DNA of 64,000 bases. Source: Endobugula sp047636495 (lineage in GTDB: Bacteria > Pseudomonadota > Gammaproteobacteria > Pseudomonadales > Cellvibrionaceae). The notes below the pieces were generated by a model. The model searched no databases and was not told where the DNA came from. It saw only the letters and a list, made by a program, of their open reading frames with translations. A program made the position numbers and the translations under genes. The stretch spans positions 33,872-97,871 of the forward strand of contig JBLILH010000012.1 in NCBI GenBank assembly GCA_047636495.1. The letters are read 5' to 3'. Shown here piece after piece: positions 1 through 9,153 of this stretch (position 1 is the first letter of the stretch; the number at the start of each line of letters is the position of its first letter).

Positions 1-1
1 T

Positions 2-553
2 GATATGTATAGAGCAACGGGGCGCAAAGGCAATATCCATACTGTATCGTCAAGTCAATTGAGAAAATACTTTTTAAGTGAGCCTAGTCGCTTAGGCAAT
101 CAGTTTTCGGAAAACCCCATCACATTTTTACGGGAGTTATTGCCACTAATAAAAAAATCGCCCCAGGTTAACTTCTTTATTGAGGTAAAACAGGAAAGTG
201 TTGAACGTTATGGTGTTGAGTATTGTATTAAACGTCTCACAGCACTTATAAACATTCAATTACCAAACGTTATTATTATTAGTTTTTCTGGTGATATAGC
301 GTATGCCGCACATCAATTAAATTTTTTGTGTGGTTTAGTTATTCGTGACTGGGCGCCTCGGGAAAAGCTTGCGAACACATATTGTGCGGATTATCTTTTC
401 ATAAACGAGCAATGTCTTCCCCCCAACAGCGATGTGAGTGCGAGTGTTCCGGTCATTCTGTACGAGATTACCGATACGCTATTGGCGCTAGAATACCTGA
501 GACATGGAGCTTATGCGATAGAAACATTTGATATCGCTAAGCTCTTAAAATAA
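2..553 (+). CDS. Glycerophosphodiester phosphodiesterase family protein, 5' end outside the window
   Basis: C-terminal about 180 residues of a GDPD-type TIM barrel, which hydrolyses glycerophosphodiesters to glycerol-3-phosphate and an alcohol. The reading frame is open from base 2, and the segment D-M-Y-R-A-T-G-R fits the family's internal D-x-x-L-x-R-T-x-G motif, so the ATG at 5 is almost certainly internal and the true start lies upstream. Also visible are the conserved strand with Glu-Val-Lys (FIEVKQE), the IISFS strand, and the late A-L-E-Y-L-R-H-G-A-Y-A-I-E-T helix-strand typical of the barrel end. The catalytic His pair would lie in the missing part. There is no following gene on this strand for over 2 kb. 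Family assignment is fairly secure; substrate is unknown. Confidence 0.75.
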   Translation, partial: DMYRATGRKGNIHTVSSSQLRKYFLSEPSRLGNQFSENPITFLRELLPLIKKSPQVNFFIEVKQESVERYGVEYCIKRLTALINIQLPNVIIISFSGDIAYAAHQLNFLCGLVIRDWAPREKLANTYCADYLFINEQCLPPNSDVSASVPVILYEITDTLLALEYLRHGAYAIETFDIAKLLK

Positions 554-830
554 TGGAGGTGCTGCTGACCGGTTAACTATTTTTTGTCATGCTAAGTTTG
601 ACCCGATAGCCAGTCACTCACTGAATCACTGGATTTCGGATTAGCAAAAAATTCTGCATAAAATGACAAAGTTAAACAATAATGTTCATATCTATCGTGC
701 CGTCAGTTGCTTGGCTTCTTTCTCAGCTGGCTTTCTCAGTTGGCTTTTCACAGACACCGACATTCTTCGGAGCGGCAGTGTCATGCGCTATAGAAACTAC
801 AACATCGAATGAGTCTGAGCACCTTTACCC

Positions 831-2012
831 TTATCGAGCTAAGCCGCTAATATTTTTTTGGAATTGTGGCCGCTGATGATATTCACAATCACCAATGTGG
901 ATATTGCCTTCTGGGGTGGGCTCAGGCATTGCTTGGCTATTGCCCTGAGAGAAATTTTTGTCATGAGATAAATGACTGTATTTTATATAGCGCCACATAT
1001 AGTCGCGTAAAAACCACTGGTCAACATTAGGTGTAGTGACCGAGTGAGTAGGATAATTACTAAGCAGTTCTTGCATGTTAGACAATACCCTAGCAATACC
1101 TCCCCACATGCCCGCGAGTATAAGGTCGGTGTGCATCCACCAATCACGCAGAATATGAAAATGTTTTACAGAATCTATCCATTGCTGAACCGCTTTATAC
1201 TCTCTGACACTAAATACAGCATCAGCGTCCCTCACTAAAAAATATCCAACAGACACATCCTTCGTTACGTTAAAGCGTCAGCAAAGTTTGTGTTGTTGAG
1301 GATGTCCCTTAGGTTGTAATAATACTTTTCCCCCTAACTGCTTAATCAGTTCAATAAATCCTTGGCTTACGCTATTGTCAACATGACACCATAATTCCCA
1401 GCCACGGTAGAGATCTGGAGCAAGAAGTAGATTACGTAATGAACCAAAAATATAACGTTTTTCATTACCCCATAAGCTAAACGAGATAACCTTTTTTTTA
1501 TCTACTGTTAGTTCGCTAGTAATGTGCTTTGATGGCTGCCATTTATTATCAAGTATGCCGTACTTTCTATCTTTTAGAATTAATGAATTATTACCAGCTG
1601 TTGCTGCTTTTTTATCTTCACCTATATGCTGATAACTTGAAGCAAGTGAATCCCAACCGGTAAAGTCTTCAGAATGTTTTTTTAAATATTGCCTAATATA
1701 AGTTATAGACACCCTGTAGGGCTTGTTTTTAGAAAAACTGATGCCCAGATTGAGTAGTAGAGTGTCATCTTCCGGGTAAAGTTCGTGTGCGTTTTGTAAT
1801 ATATGGCTAGCGCCAGCATAATATTTAATAAGAAAAAGATAATAGCTTAGCTGTTCTAGTTAGCCTTTGGGTTTCTTGTTTTTTGACTTGTTAATAGAAG
1901 TAACGATAGTGTCTATTGCCTTATGAGGATGGCCATTAAGAAATAGTTTATGAACGTTGCCATCCCAATTTTTTGGGATGGCTTGTCGGTGTTGCGCTGA
2001 CTTATCTTTTAT
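831..2012 (-). pseudogene. TPR-containing glycosyltransferase-like protein, broken by loss of the start codon and two in-frame stops
   Basis: One reading frame runs from 2012 to 831 with coherent protein similarity throughout: N-terminal TPR-like helices (NWDGNVHKLFLNG; LEQLSYYLFLIKYYAGA), then a glycosyltransferase-like domain (VISFSLWGNEKRYIFGSLRN; RDADAVFSVREY; FHILRDWWMH; AGMWGG). It is interrupted by TAA at 1860-1862 and TGA at 1278-1280. The TGA falls where family members have Trp in a W-R-F motif, so TGG to TGA is likely. A good ribosome site (AAAGGAG) sits just before ATA at 2010-2012, which looks like a former ATG. All three lesions leave the frame otherwise intact, so decay is recent. 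It lies 30 bases after rbgA on the same strand and may once have been co-transcribed. Known relatives are uncharacterised sugar transferases. Confidence 0.8.
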
Positions 2013-2042
2013 GCAGCTCCTTTACCACGGAATAACTAGCAT

Positions 2043-2978
2043 TTAATCAATTACACGTCTTGAATTATCTCTAAAGCGCTGTTTTCGTAGTTCTTTTTTT
2101 GCTTCTTTGGCTTGTTTTTCTTTGTTGAGTTCACGGATCTCTTTTTCTATCATTTCGGGTCGCTCTAAGGTGACTGGCCCGATCATGCCTTGACGAAGCT
2201 CATGTAATAGGATCTCACAGGTTTTATGTATATTAATTCGCCCGCCAACCTGCCTAGCACCTCGTTTTGCTCCCATTTTTTCTAAAAATACAATCGCTTC
2301 AGTCGGTATATTGTCGAATTGATACCGTTCTTTCAGCAAATGAGAATAGTACGCTATGAGGTATTCTGCAGCGTAGTAGCCGACATCATCGTATTCCATC
2401 GCAGTATCTTTAATTGCACCAGATGCGGCTAGTCGATATCCACTATGCGGGTTTTCAATTTTAGGCCATAGTATGCCTGGCGTATCGTGTAGTATGATAC
2501 TGTGTTCCAAGTTAATTTTTTGTTGCCGTTTTGTTACTGCTGGTTCATTGCCTGTTTTAGCAATGATCTTACCGGCTAGCGTATTAATAATAGTCGATTT
2601 CCCCACATTGGGTATGCCAACAATTATGGCATTAATAGCTTTAAAACTCGCGTCTTTTGCTACAGCAATTTCTCGGCATAGATCTAATATTTTACGAGTC
2701 TTTGCGGGCATGTTTTGCTGACATTTTATGGTCGTTATATTGTCATCCGACTCATAATACTGTTGCCATAGCAGTGTGACTTCAGGATCAGCTAAGTCAC
2801 ACTTGTTAAATACGATTATTGTTGGTTTACCATGGCGTAAATTCGAAATAATTGGGTTTTGACTACTATACGGTAGTCGCGCATCTACCACTTCGATCAG
2901 AATATCCATATTTCCCAGTACGCTGACAATCTCTTTTCTGGCCTTGTGCATGTGACCTGGATACCAATTAATGCTCAT
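2043..2978 (-). CDS. rbgA: Ribosome biogenesis GTPase YlqF/RbgA
   Basis: 311-residue circularly permuted GTPase that helps late assembly of the large ribosomal subunit in the cytoplasm. The hallmark N-terminus INWYPGHMHKARKEI is present. The motif order is permuted: G4 (NKCD, about residue 58) comes first, then the G1 P-loop GIPNVGKS (about residue 121), then G3 DTPG (about residue 166). The C-terminal 90 residues form the RNA-binding helical region, ending in a Lys/Arg/Glu-rich tail. Length matches the family. The gene stands alone apart from the decayed glycosyltransferase downstream, and its upstream region is the decayed tract around 3 kb. No strong Shine-Dalgarno is visible before the ATG. 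Confidence 0.93.
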   Translation of the reverse strand: MSINWYPGHMHKARKEIVSVLGNMDILIEVVDARLPYSSQNPIISNLRHGKPTIIVFNKCDLADPEVTLLWQQYYESDDNITTIKCQQNMPAKTRKILDLCREIAVAKDASFKAINAIIVGIPNVGKSTIINTLAGKIIAKTGNEPAVTKRQQKINLEHSIILHDTPGILWPKIENPHSGYRLAASGAIKDTAMEYDDVGYYAAEYLIAYYSHLLKERYQFDNIPTEAIVFLEKMGAKRGARQVGGRINIHKTCEILLHELRQGMIGPVTLERPEMIEKEIRELNKEKQAKEAKKELRKQRFRDNSRRVID

Positions 2979-3138
2979 AAAATATAATCTACTTGAGGAA
3001 GGTGATAAAAGTTGCCTTAGAATGAGGCGCTATATTGTCGTTAAGCTAACCGTTAGTGCCATTTTAGAGTGTGGTCAACATAAAGAAAAGCTGATGATAC
3101 AGTTGTTTACGGCATATTATAGATGTTATTCACACAAT

Positions 3139-3318
3139 TTATGATATTACGAGTGTAGTCTCGAGATTCGCAAGATTGTTCAATGATGTAAAGAGTAGAT
3201 CTGGAGGCTTATAATCAATCTCATGTAAGTTCTGGTCATTAATGATGGTTCCACGTAGCTTGCCATATCTTTGGTCACGATGCGTGATACATAGCAGGAA
3301 ATGAGTATTTTCTAGCAT
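3139..3318 (-). CDS. Short open frame of 59 codons, hypothetical
   Basis: An ATG-initiated frame of 59 codons in the otherwise gene-free stretch 2979-3430. Its composition looks protein-like (LLCITHRDQRYGKLRG, then a Pro-Pro-Asp segment), but no family is recognised. No good ribosome binding site precedes it, and it lies within a zone of decayed genes, so it may be a remnant of a longer gene or chance. The rest of 2979-3430 shows nothing else I can support. Confidence 0.25.
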   Translation of the reverse strand: MLENTHFLLCITHRDQRYGKLRGTIINDQNLHEIDYKPPDLLFTSLNNLANLETTLVIS

Positions 3319-3430
3319 AGAAAGTACTCGAGAATTTCTGTGTGATTACAGGTTTATTGCTCAAATTTTTTGAACGTATTTCTGTCATTTCCAGCTAACT
3401 TAATTTTGGTATGAAGTGCCAAGTTAAATC

Positions 3431-3634
3431 CTAGCGTTTCCGATTGAGTAAGGCAATACGTTGTGTACTATACCCGTCTCCCTCTAGCCTCTGTATTCTC
3501 TCCCAACAGCGCGTTCGTGGTAGATTATCTTGCTCGGCCATATCGGACGTCGAAAAATTGGCGTCAGTTTGTAGTGATTTTAAAATGGCTAGGTCAGTTT
3601 TATTTAGTGTGTTTGTTGTGCCTGATCCTTCCAT
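3431..3634 (-). pseudogene. Lrp/AsnC-family transcriptional regulator, N-terminal helix-turn-helix remnant
   Basis: 67 residues covering only the DNA-binding half of an Lrp/AsnC regulator: L-N-K-T-D-L-A-I-L-K-S-L-Q-T-D-A-N-F-S-T, then a recognition helix around L-P-R-T-R-C-W-E-R-I-Q-R-L-E-G-D-G, close to the family pattern D-x-x-D-x-x-I-L-x-x-L-Q. Full members are about 150 residues. The ligand-binding RAM domain is missing, and the frame ends soon after the wing. It is divergent from the dioxygenase and desulfurase remnants on the other strand, the usual layout for an Lrp regulator and its target operon. Likely the dead regulator of that unit. Confidence 0.65.
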
Positions 3635-3683
3635 CTAGTCAGTAAAAAAGTATAGTGCAATAGTTTTTATATGGCGTCTGGAT

Positions 3684-4025
3684 GTGGATAACATATCTAA
3701 TTTAAGCTGGTTTTCTGAGTACACACTCGGTGATAAAGATGGCGTGATAAAGACTCATCAGATTCGTGCAACATGTAATGAAGATGATATGGGTAGCCCT
3801 GCATCGGAGGGTATTCATAACGATGGTTTTATTATGTGGGTAGCTGTTGCCTACAACGTCAAGATATTAATGGGGGATACCTTATGTTTGCTGTTGTCGT
3901 CGGATAAAGTGTACATATTGATACGGTGTTAGAGGAATACCAATTTATTATTTTTAATGATCAACGTCATTACCATTATTCATCTGAACAGAATGTAAAA
4001 AAAGGAATAATGATGTCGTTGCCTT
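3684..4025 (+). pseudogene. 2OG-Fe(II) dioxygenase-like gene (PF10014 type), decayed
   Basis: The first frame (3684-3932) contains the metal-binding signature of the amino-acid hydroxylase type 2OG-Fe dioxygenases: P-A-S-E-G-I-H-N-D-G-F (H-x-D pair) followed by N-V-K and G-D-T as in the family's N-I-x-G-G-x-T. The expected continuation, V-L-E-E-Y-Q-F-I-I-F-N-D-Q-R-H-Y-H, with the distal His region, is found in another frame from about 3914. A frameshift therefore sits near 3900, and the end is lost. Intact relatives are about 220-240 residues and hydroxylate free amino acids. It lies between an Lrp-type regulator remnant and a cysteine-desulfurase-like remnant, which suggests one amino-acid-related operon that died together. 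Confidence 0.6.
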
Positions 4026-4036
4026 AACTGCCTAAA

Positions 4037-5088
4037 GTGGCCAACACGATAGAAAATATTCGACAATAATTTTCACACTAACGTCATTTAATATAAGCCC
4101 TGTCTTTATAGATTTTGATGGCCCTTGCGGCACACAAACTCCTCAGTCTGTTGTTGATACGGTTGGCAATTAGTATCGTAAAGGTGATTCTAATTTGAAC
4201 GAAGATTTTTTTTCTGACCATAAAACAGTCACTTTAATGCAATCTTCACATGACTCTATCGTAACATTAGTCAGTGCAGCGGCGCCTGAAAAAAATTGTT
4301 GTTAGCGCGAATATTACCACGTTGACCTGATATTTTAGTCGCTTTATTAGTCAATCTTGGTAGGCAGGCGATATATTATTTTATCGCTGTTAGATCATGA
4401 GAGTAATTCGATCGCATGGGAGGAAGTTTAAAAAATTAGGCACTCTGCGAAAGAAAATAATGCAACGAGCTGGCCGAATTATCCTGTCGCAAGGTAAATT
4501 AGTATTATCTATGGCAACAAAAGATGTCGCTATAGAGCAAGGGGTAAAGGTGCGCTACGTACCCATTACAGACCATCAATGCGCTTTGAATTCACAAGCC
4601 CTAGATACTCTACCAAATAAAAAAATGGCACATTGACAAACATAGAGGGCGTCGATTTGCTGCGGTATCAGCGAGTCAATTAGATTGTGATTTTTTAGTG
4701 GTTTTTTTATGGAAAGAGTCGTCATCTTGAAAAGTTAAAGCCTTATAAGGTATCGCCAGTACCTACTTATACGCCTAACTGCTGGGAGACCAGAGTTTTA
4801 CACTTTGAGGCTTTAGTGGGCGTTATTACTGTGGCTAGCTATATTGCACCGTCATTCGATGGGCGTTATCCTAAAGATGTAGCTTGTGTATTGGGAGAAA
4901 ATATATGTGTACGGTCGAGTGGGCACTTGTATGCAGATAAATTAATCGATGAATTATCACGTAGTGATTCAGGTGTAATTTTGCGCGTAGGGTTAACACA
5001 TTATAATATGGTTAAAAAAGTAGATCGTTTATTTGAAGAGTTAACTAGGTTTGTAGGTTGTGAAGATAGAATAAGAGAGGGCGGCTAA
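4037..5088 (+). pseudogene. Cysteine desulfurase-like PLP enzyme (TIGR01976 type), multiply frameshifted
   Basis: Pieces of one class-V aminotransferase-fold protein appear in order across frames: T-I-E-N-I-R-Q near 4048, then F-D-G-P-C-G-T-Q-T-P-Q-S-V from about 4111 with an in-frame TAG shortly after, D-H-E-S-N-S-I-A-W-E-E-like sequence near 4400, L-E-K-L-K-P-Y-K-V-S-P and W-E-T-R-V-L-H-F-E near 4730-4810, and the intact C-terminus from about 4816 (G-H-L-Y-A; I-L-R-V-G-L-T-H-Y-N; final helix). These match the cysteine-desulfurase-like subfamily of about 400 residues. Several stops and shifts make it clearly dead. Its TAA stop is inside a GC-rich hairpin that it shares with the convergent HPF gene. 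Confidence 0.7.
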
Positions 5089-5097
5089 ATGCCGCCC
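5079..5097. terminator. GC-rich hairpin between convergent genes
   Basis: Perfect 7-bp inverted repeat GGGCGGC / GCCGCCC with a TAAAT loop, between the converging ends of the dead desulfurase-like gene and the HPF-family gene. A run of seven A follows on the plus strand. There is no clean U tract in either direction, so termination is plausible but not certain. Confidence 0.5.
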
Positions 5098-5120
5098 CAA
5101 AAAAATGAGTAGTTAGTAAA

Positions 5121-5510
5121 CTAACCTACTTCGTCGAAGTCGTCTTCGATCATAGCATCCTGGTTAATCATTGGATCATCGAGATTACGACTACGTTGTC
5201 GCTTTGTTTGTAGTTGCTGAGTATACGACTTCAGTTTTCTCTCGGCGACATCGAATGCGTCTCTAACAGCAACATGAATAGACATATCGTTTTGGCTAAC
5301 GGTGATGGGACTGCCTTTTATATCTAACTCGACCGTTGCCCGAAACTCTTTACCTTTATGTTTATGATTGTGTGGGGACTCTAGTACCACACGGCTATGT
5401 TGAATATCACTACTGAATCGTCTTAGTTTTTGTAATCGTTTATTGATAATAGAGTTAAGTGCTGCTGATGCATCAAGATCACGGTAGGTTACATTACTTG
5501 CCATTGTCAT
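5121..5510 (-). CDS. HPF/RaiA-family ribosome-associated protein
   Basis: 129 residues with the beta-alpha-beta-beta-beta-alpha pattern of the HPF/RaiA (sigma-54 modulation) fold: V-T-Y-R-D-L-D-A-S at the N-terminus, V-V-L-E-S-P-H-N-H in the central strands, and the helix A-V-R-D-A-F-D-V-A-E-R-K-L near residue 85. These proteins bind the decoding region of the 30S subunit and help idle or protect ribosomes. This is the divergent form starting V-x-Y-R-D rather than classical Hpf, so I give no symbol. The acidic C-terminal tail is unusual but short. The start ATG has a GGAG nine bases upstream. It stands alone, not beside rpoN. Confidence 0.8.
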   Translation of the reverse strand: MTMASNVTYRDLDASAALNSIINKRLQKLRRFSSDIQHSRVVLESPHNHKHKGKEFRATVELDIKGSPITVSQNDMSIHVAVRDAFDVAERKLKSYTQQLQTKRQRSRNLDDPMINQDAMIEDDFDEVG

Positions 5511-5901
5511 ATAGCATATCTCCAGTTATGGATGGTTTGTGAATAAAATGATTGATAAGAGTACAATCGCTGTCGAGCGACAAAGATTGGGATTCTGGAG
5601 AGGAGATTTTTCATTTTTATAAATCATGTAACTAATATCCGCCCATTGCAGCCTAATTTCAAGAGGAAAATGTGGCATGATTTACGCATGGAGTAATGAG
5701 AATATTTATATGTGATCACTACTATATGTCGTGTTTTACACATTAACTGTCTGTATGCCTTGTAAATACTGGGAATTTTAAAAAGTTCCAAAATAAAAAA
5801 TTTTATTTTTAATAATATGATAGAGCAAAAAAATCTTTCATTATTTCTCAATATTCTAATAACAGTGTTATTTTAGCGGTTACTTATTAATCCATAGGCT
5901 A
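5511..5901. other. AT-rich intergenic stretch without a supportable gene
   Basis: About 390 bases between the HPF-family gene and the GlxA-type regulator. The only structure seen is an A/T-only palindrome at 5790-5809 (AAAATAAAA, AA, TTTTATTTT) that could serve as a weak terminator for the minus-strand regulator ending at 5902. A 75-codon minus-strand frame here has no family features and was not called. Confidence 0.4.
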
Positions 5902-6924
5902 TTAATTACGATCAAATGCACTTCTTTCCTCGTGAAATAACTTTGCTCTTACGGTTGTTCGATAATCGCTGGGAGAAAGTGCGAGCTTTTTGCGAAATAC
6001 TTGCGAGAAATGACTCACATCGCTATAACCTACCTTATCAGCAATATCCCCAATAAATAAGTTGCTAGATTGTAATAAGTCGCAGGCAGTATCCATGCGA
6101 ATGTCTTGTAAATATTGCAGCGGTGTTTTTGCTGTGGCTTCTTTAAATCGACGGCTAAAATTACGTTTGCTCATGTTGCATTGTATTGCCATATTATCAA
6201 TGCTGATAAGCTTGCTTACATTTGTTTTTATCCATAATTGAATTTGCAGTATCTCCTCATCGGAATGATTAATATTACCATCCTCAAAGTAACTTACCGT
6301 TTCATATGCGCGGCGTACCTCATGTGAAAAGTGTCGTTCGATATGTTGTGCCACGGCCTTATTAAAAAATTGTTGAATAAAGTGAATAGTTAAGTCAGCC
6401 AACGAGTTGATACTTGCAGCACAATAAAGGTTGCCTGCCTGAGTAATAAAATGTTGTCGCTTTAATTTAACTAACGGGTACTGTTTTTGAAACTGATCAA
6501 AGTAATACCAATGTGTGGTGGCAGGCTTGTGATTAAGTAGGCCTGCTTCTGCCATAAAACAGCAGCCTGTACCGACACCACTAATCAGTGCGCCTTGCTC
6601 ATAGTGCTTCTGTAGCCACGGTATTAATGCTTGGCTGTCTGCCAATATTGGTCTTGGGTTGCGCCAAAGTGCTGGTAAGTAAATAAGATCGGCTTGTCGA
6701 ATATCTGATAATACATGGGATGGCGATAAAGCAAAGGGAAGATCTTGAGCTTTATGCGTCACTTGTTTAACAGCTGTGGTTATCAGCTCGATAGGCGGGC
6801 TGTCTGGGCATAAGGTCTTTGCAGCTTGATTCGCTGCACTAAACATATCGGCAGGCCAGCTCATGCTGGTAGATAGCATCTGCGGTGATAAGACAAATAC
6901 CGCTTTAATCGTTGTTTTTTTCAT
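5902..6924 (-). CDS. GlxA-family transcriptional regulator (DJ-1/PfpI-like domain plus AraC helix-turn-helix)
   Basis: 340 residues from the ATG at 6924 (MKKTTIKAVFVLSP); an upstream GTG at 6960 would add 12 poorly convincing residues. The N-terminal about 190 residues form a class-I glutamine-amidotransferase-like sensor domain with the nucleophile-elbow segment G-V-G-T-G-C-C-F-M-A-E-A-G-L-L. The C-terminal about 100 residues are a double AraC helix-turn-helix (M-S-K-R-N-F-S-R-R-F-K; V-G-Y-S-D-V-S-H-F-S-Q-V-F-R-K). Such regulators usually sense small nitrogenous or amphipathic metabolites. It is transcribed divergently from fabY with about 225 bases between starts, so it may regulate fabY or the fad genes; that link is inference from position only. 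Confidence 0.85.
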   Translation of the reverse strand: MKKTTIKAVFVLSPQMLSTSMSWPADMFSAANQAAKTLCPDSPPIELITTAVKQVTHKAQDLPFALSPSHVLSDIRQADLIYLPALWRNPRPILADSQALIPWLQKHYEQGALISGVGTGCCFMAEAGLLNHKPATTHWYYFDQFQKQYPLVKLKRQHFITQAGNLYCAASINSLADLTIHFIQQFFNKAVAQHIERHFSHEVRRAYETVSYFEDGNINHSDEEILQIQLWIKTNVSKLISIDNMAIQCNMSKRNFSRRFKEATAKTPLQYLQDIRMDTACDLLQSSNLFIGDIADKVGYSDVSHFSQVFRKKLALSPSDYRTTVRAKLFHEERSAFDRN

Positions 6925-7149
6925 ACATTGTCCGTTTTTTATCAGCGAGCTATAAACCACTTATTAAAGCTAAAATAAGGAGTTATGCGTGCCTTATATG
7001 ACACTTTTTACAGGTTATCGTTGTCTTGTCTCTTTTTCAATACAATTTGGCTCTATTATGATGATGGAGTGACGATTAACCTTCTACACTACATGTGTTG
7101 TGGTTTTTATCAGTCGTTGTGTAGTCCCATTTTTAAGAGAGAGCAGTCT

Positions 7150-9072
7150 ATGTCCAGGTTACCCGTTATTGTTAGCTTTGGTGGTTACAATGCAGCCGGG
7201 AGAAGTTCTTTTCATCAGGGCTATCAGCGAACGGTTATTGATTCTTTACCTAAAGAAAAACAGCAAGAAACGATTGCTGGTCTAGCCGTTATGATGGGTA
7301 AGGTACACTTCGTTGACGGTCAGTATCTTGGTGCGGACGGACAGGCCCTCTCGTTGGGTGACGTTAATAAACAATATCGACAAGAGGTCCTCGATAATAC
7401 CTTAGTACGCAAGATAGGTCGTGAGCACTTCGACATTGATGCCATACCGACGCATCAGAAACTATCACTTTCTCAGGTATCGGGTCATACAATTACGTTT
7501 GAGTTGTCCAAGCGCCTACTTCCAGACCCTCTCCCCGTAAATTGGCAGGTGAGTGATGTGATTAACAATACGGTGAGTGTGTCTATTCAAGCATCTACCG
7601 AGCACGCTGATCCTAGTATAATGCTGCAAACCAGTTATCGTTCGGCAGTACAATCGGCTGGGCAATTACCTACAGGCTTCGACCCGTCAGTACTTTACCC
7701 GTCCCGATTTCATCCCCGGGGGCTGCAGCTATCTATCATAGGGGCATCTGATGCGGTAAATTCGATGGGTATTGATTGGGAAACTATTGTTGACCGGTTA
7801 CCACCGGATCAAATTGGTGTGTATTCCACCAGTGCGATGAGCCAGCTAGATGAGCATAGCAATGCTGGTTTATTACAATCACGTTTACGCGGTGAGCGTG
7901 TGTCGACCAAGCAGCTAGCGTTTGGCTTTAGTTCTATGCCAACCGATTTTATCAATGCCTATGTGCTTGGTAGCTTAGGCGCCACAGGCAGTGTGGCCGG
8001 AGCTTGTGCGAGTTTCTTATATAACTTGCAGCTTGGCATGGAAGATATTCGTTCTGGTCGTCGCCGTGTGGTGATGGTGGGCAGTAGCGAAGCGCCTATT
8101 ACGCCTGAAATTATTGACGGTTATGCGACAATGAGTGCTTTGGCAACCGACGAAAAACTATGCCGCTTAGATGGAACCGATACACCTGACCATCGTCGTG
8201 CAAGTCGTCCATTTGGTGAAAATTGTGGTTTTACGCTAGCTGAATCAACGCAGCAAGTCATTTTAATGGATGATGAGTTAGCTATAGAGTTGGGTGCAAC
8301 AATCCATGGCTCGGTACTTGATGTATTTACTAATGCCGATGGTTATAAAAAGTCGATATCTTCCCCTGGCCCAGGTAATTATTTAACGTTGGCAAAAGCC
8401 GTCGCGTCGGCCAGTCGTTTACTAGGGGGGAAAGCGATAGCTGAACGTAGCTTTATTCAAGCACATGGCTCTGGTACACCTCAAAATAGGGTGACAGAGT
8501 CAGCGATATTTGACTGTGTAGCCAAAGCCTTCGACATTAAACAGTGGCCGCTGGCCGCAGTGAAGGCGTACGTAGGACATTCTTTGGCAGCCGCAAGCGG
8601 AGATCAGTTAATTAGTAGTTTAGGCGTTTTTAAGCACGGCATTGTTCCCGGTATTAAAACCATCGATAAGCCCGCCGCCGATGTTATGCACGAGCGCTTA
8701 TCTATCTCTAGTAAAGATCAAATTTGTGATGTGGCACCAGAAGTCGCTTTTCTAAACGCTAAAGGTTTCGGTGGGAATAATGCGACCGCGAGCATCTTAT
8801 CGCCACAGCGTACATTAGATATGTTGACCACACGTTATGGCAAAGAGGTCATGGTAAGTTATTACGAACGTAACGACGCTGTCGCCAAAAAAGCTGCTGA
8901 ATATAATGCGGCAGCACTGCAAGGCGATTTTCGTGTCCGATATGGCTTTGGTTGTAATATGATCGATGAAAAAGCGATTGAAATTGATAAGATGAAGATT
9001 AATGTGCCAGGTTACGGTCAGCCAATTGACTTGTCGAATGAAAACATTTACAAGGATATGGTAGGAAAGTAG
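7150..9072 (+). CDS. fabY: FabY-type beta-ketoacyl-ACP synthase (initiator of fatty acid synthesis)
   Basis: 640 residues from the ATG at 7150 (MSRLPVIVSFGGYNAAG, preceded by a purine-rich AGAGAG site). The frame is open further upstream, but the extra 55 residues do not look like this family. Thiolase-fold condensing enzyme with Cys286 (G-A-C-A-S), His439 (A-H-G-S-G-T) and His477 (G-H-S-L-A-A), the Cys-His-His triad of elongating-type KAS enzymes. N-terminus and length match Pseudomonas FabY, which condenses acetyl-CoA with malonyl-ACP in place of FabH. It is followed by an XRE-cupin regulator and fadBA on the same strand, so a fatty-acid synthesis starter sits beside beta-oxidation. Symbol by resemblance to the Pseudomonas protein. 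Confidence 0.85.
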   Translation: MSRLPVIVSFGGYNAAGRSSFHQGYQRTVIDSLPKEKQQETIAGLAVMMGKVHFVDGQYLGADGQALSLGDVNKQYRQEVLDNTLVRKIGREHFDIDAIPTHQKLSLSQVSGHTITFELSKRLLPDPLPVNWQVSDVINNTVSVSIQASTEHADPSIMLQTSYRSAVQSAGQLPTGFDPSVLYPSRFHPRGLQLSIIGASDAVNSMGIDWETIVDRLPPDQIGVYSTSAMSQLDEHSNAGLLQSRLRGERVSTKQLAFGFSSMPTDFINAYVLGSLGATGSVAGACASFLYNLQLGMEDIRSGRRRVVMVGSSEAPITPEIIDGYATMSALATDEKLCRLDGTDTPDHRRASRPFGENCGFTLAESTQQVILMDDELAIELGATIHGSVLDVFTNADGYKKSISSPGPGNYLTLAKAVASASRLLGGKAIAERSFIQAHGSGTPQNRVTESAIFDCVAKAFDIKQWPLAAVKAYVGHSLAAASGDQLISSLGVFKHGIVPGIKTIDKPAADVMHERLSISSKDQICDVAPEVAFLNAKGFGGNNATASILSPQRTLDMLTTRYGKEVMVSYYERNDAVAKKAAEYNAAALQGDFRVRYGFGCNMIDEKAIEIDKMKINVPGYGQPIDLSNENIYKDMVGK

Positions 9073-9153
9073 GTTCGACTCGAGATAGATCGGCTAGTGT
9101 ATAAAGTAATTAATAAATGATCTTTAATAGTGGTGAGGAACAATAATAAGAAT

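Noticed and set aside
613..625. GTCACTCACTGAA, also found at 33577-33589, with nearby ACCGGTTAA / TTAACCGGT
   Set aside because: Two short matches in intergenic DNA; not enough copies to call a repeat family from this window.
682..876. 64-codon plus-strand frame after the phosphodiesterase gene
   Set aside because: No ribosome site or family pattern, and it overlaps the glycosyltransferase pseudogene.
1278..1280. Possible reassignment of TGA to Trp
   Set aside because: Core genes use TGG for Trp and end normally at TGA (fliF, fliI); other stops in the same pseudogene are TAA, so point decay explains it.
5624..5851. 75-codon minus-strand frame upstream of the HPF gene
   Set aside because: AT-rich composition, no recognisable protein features.
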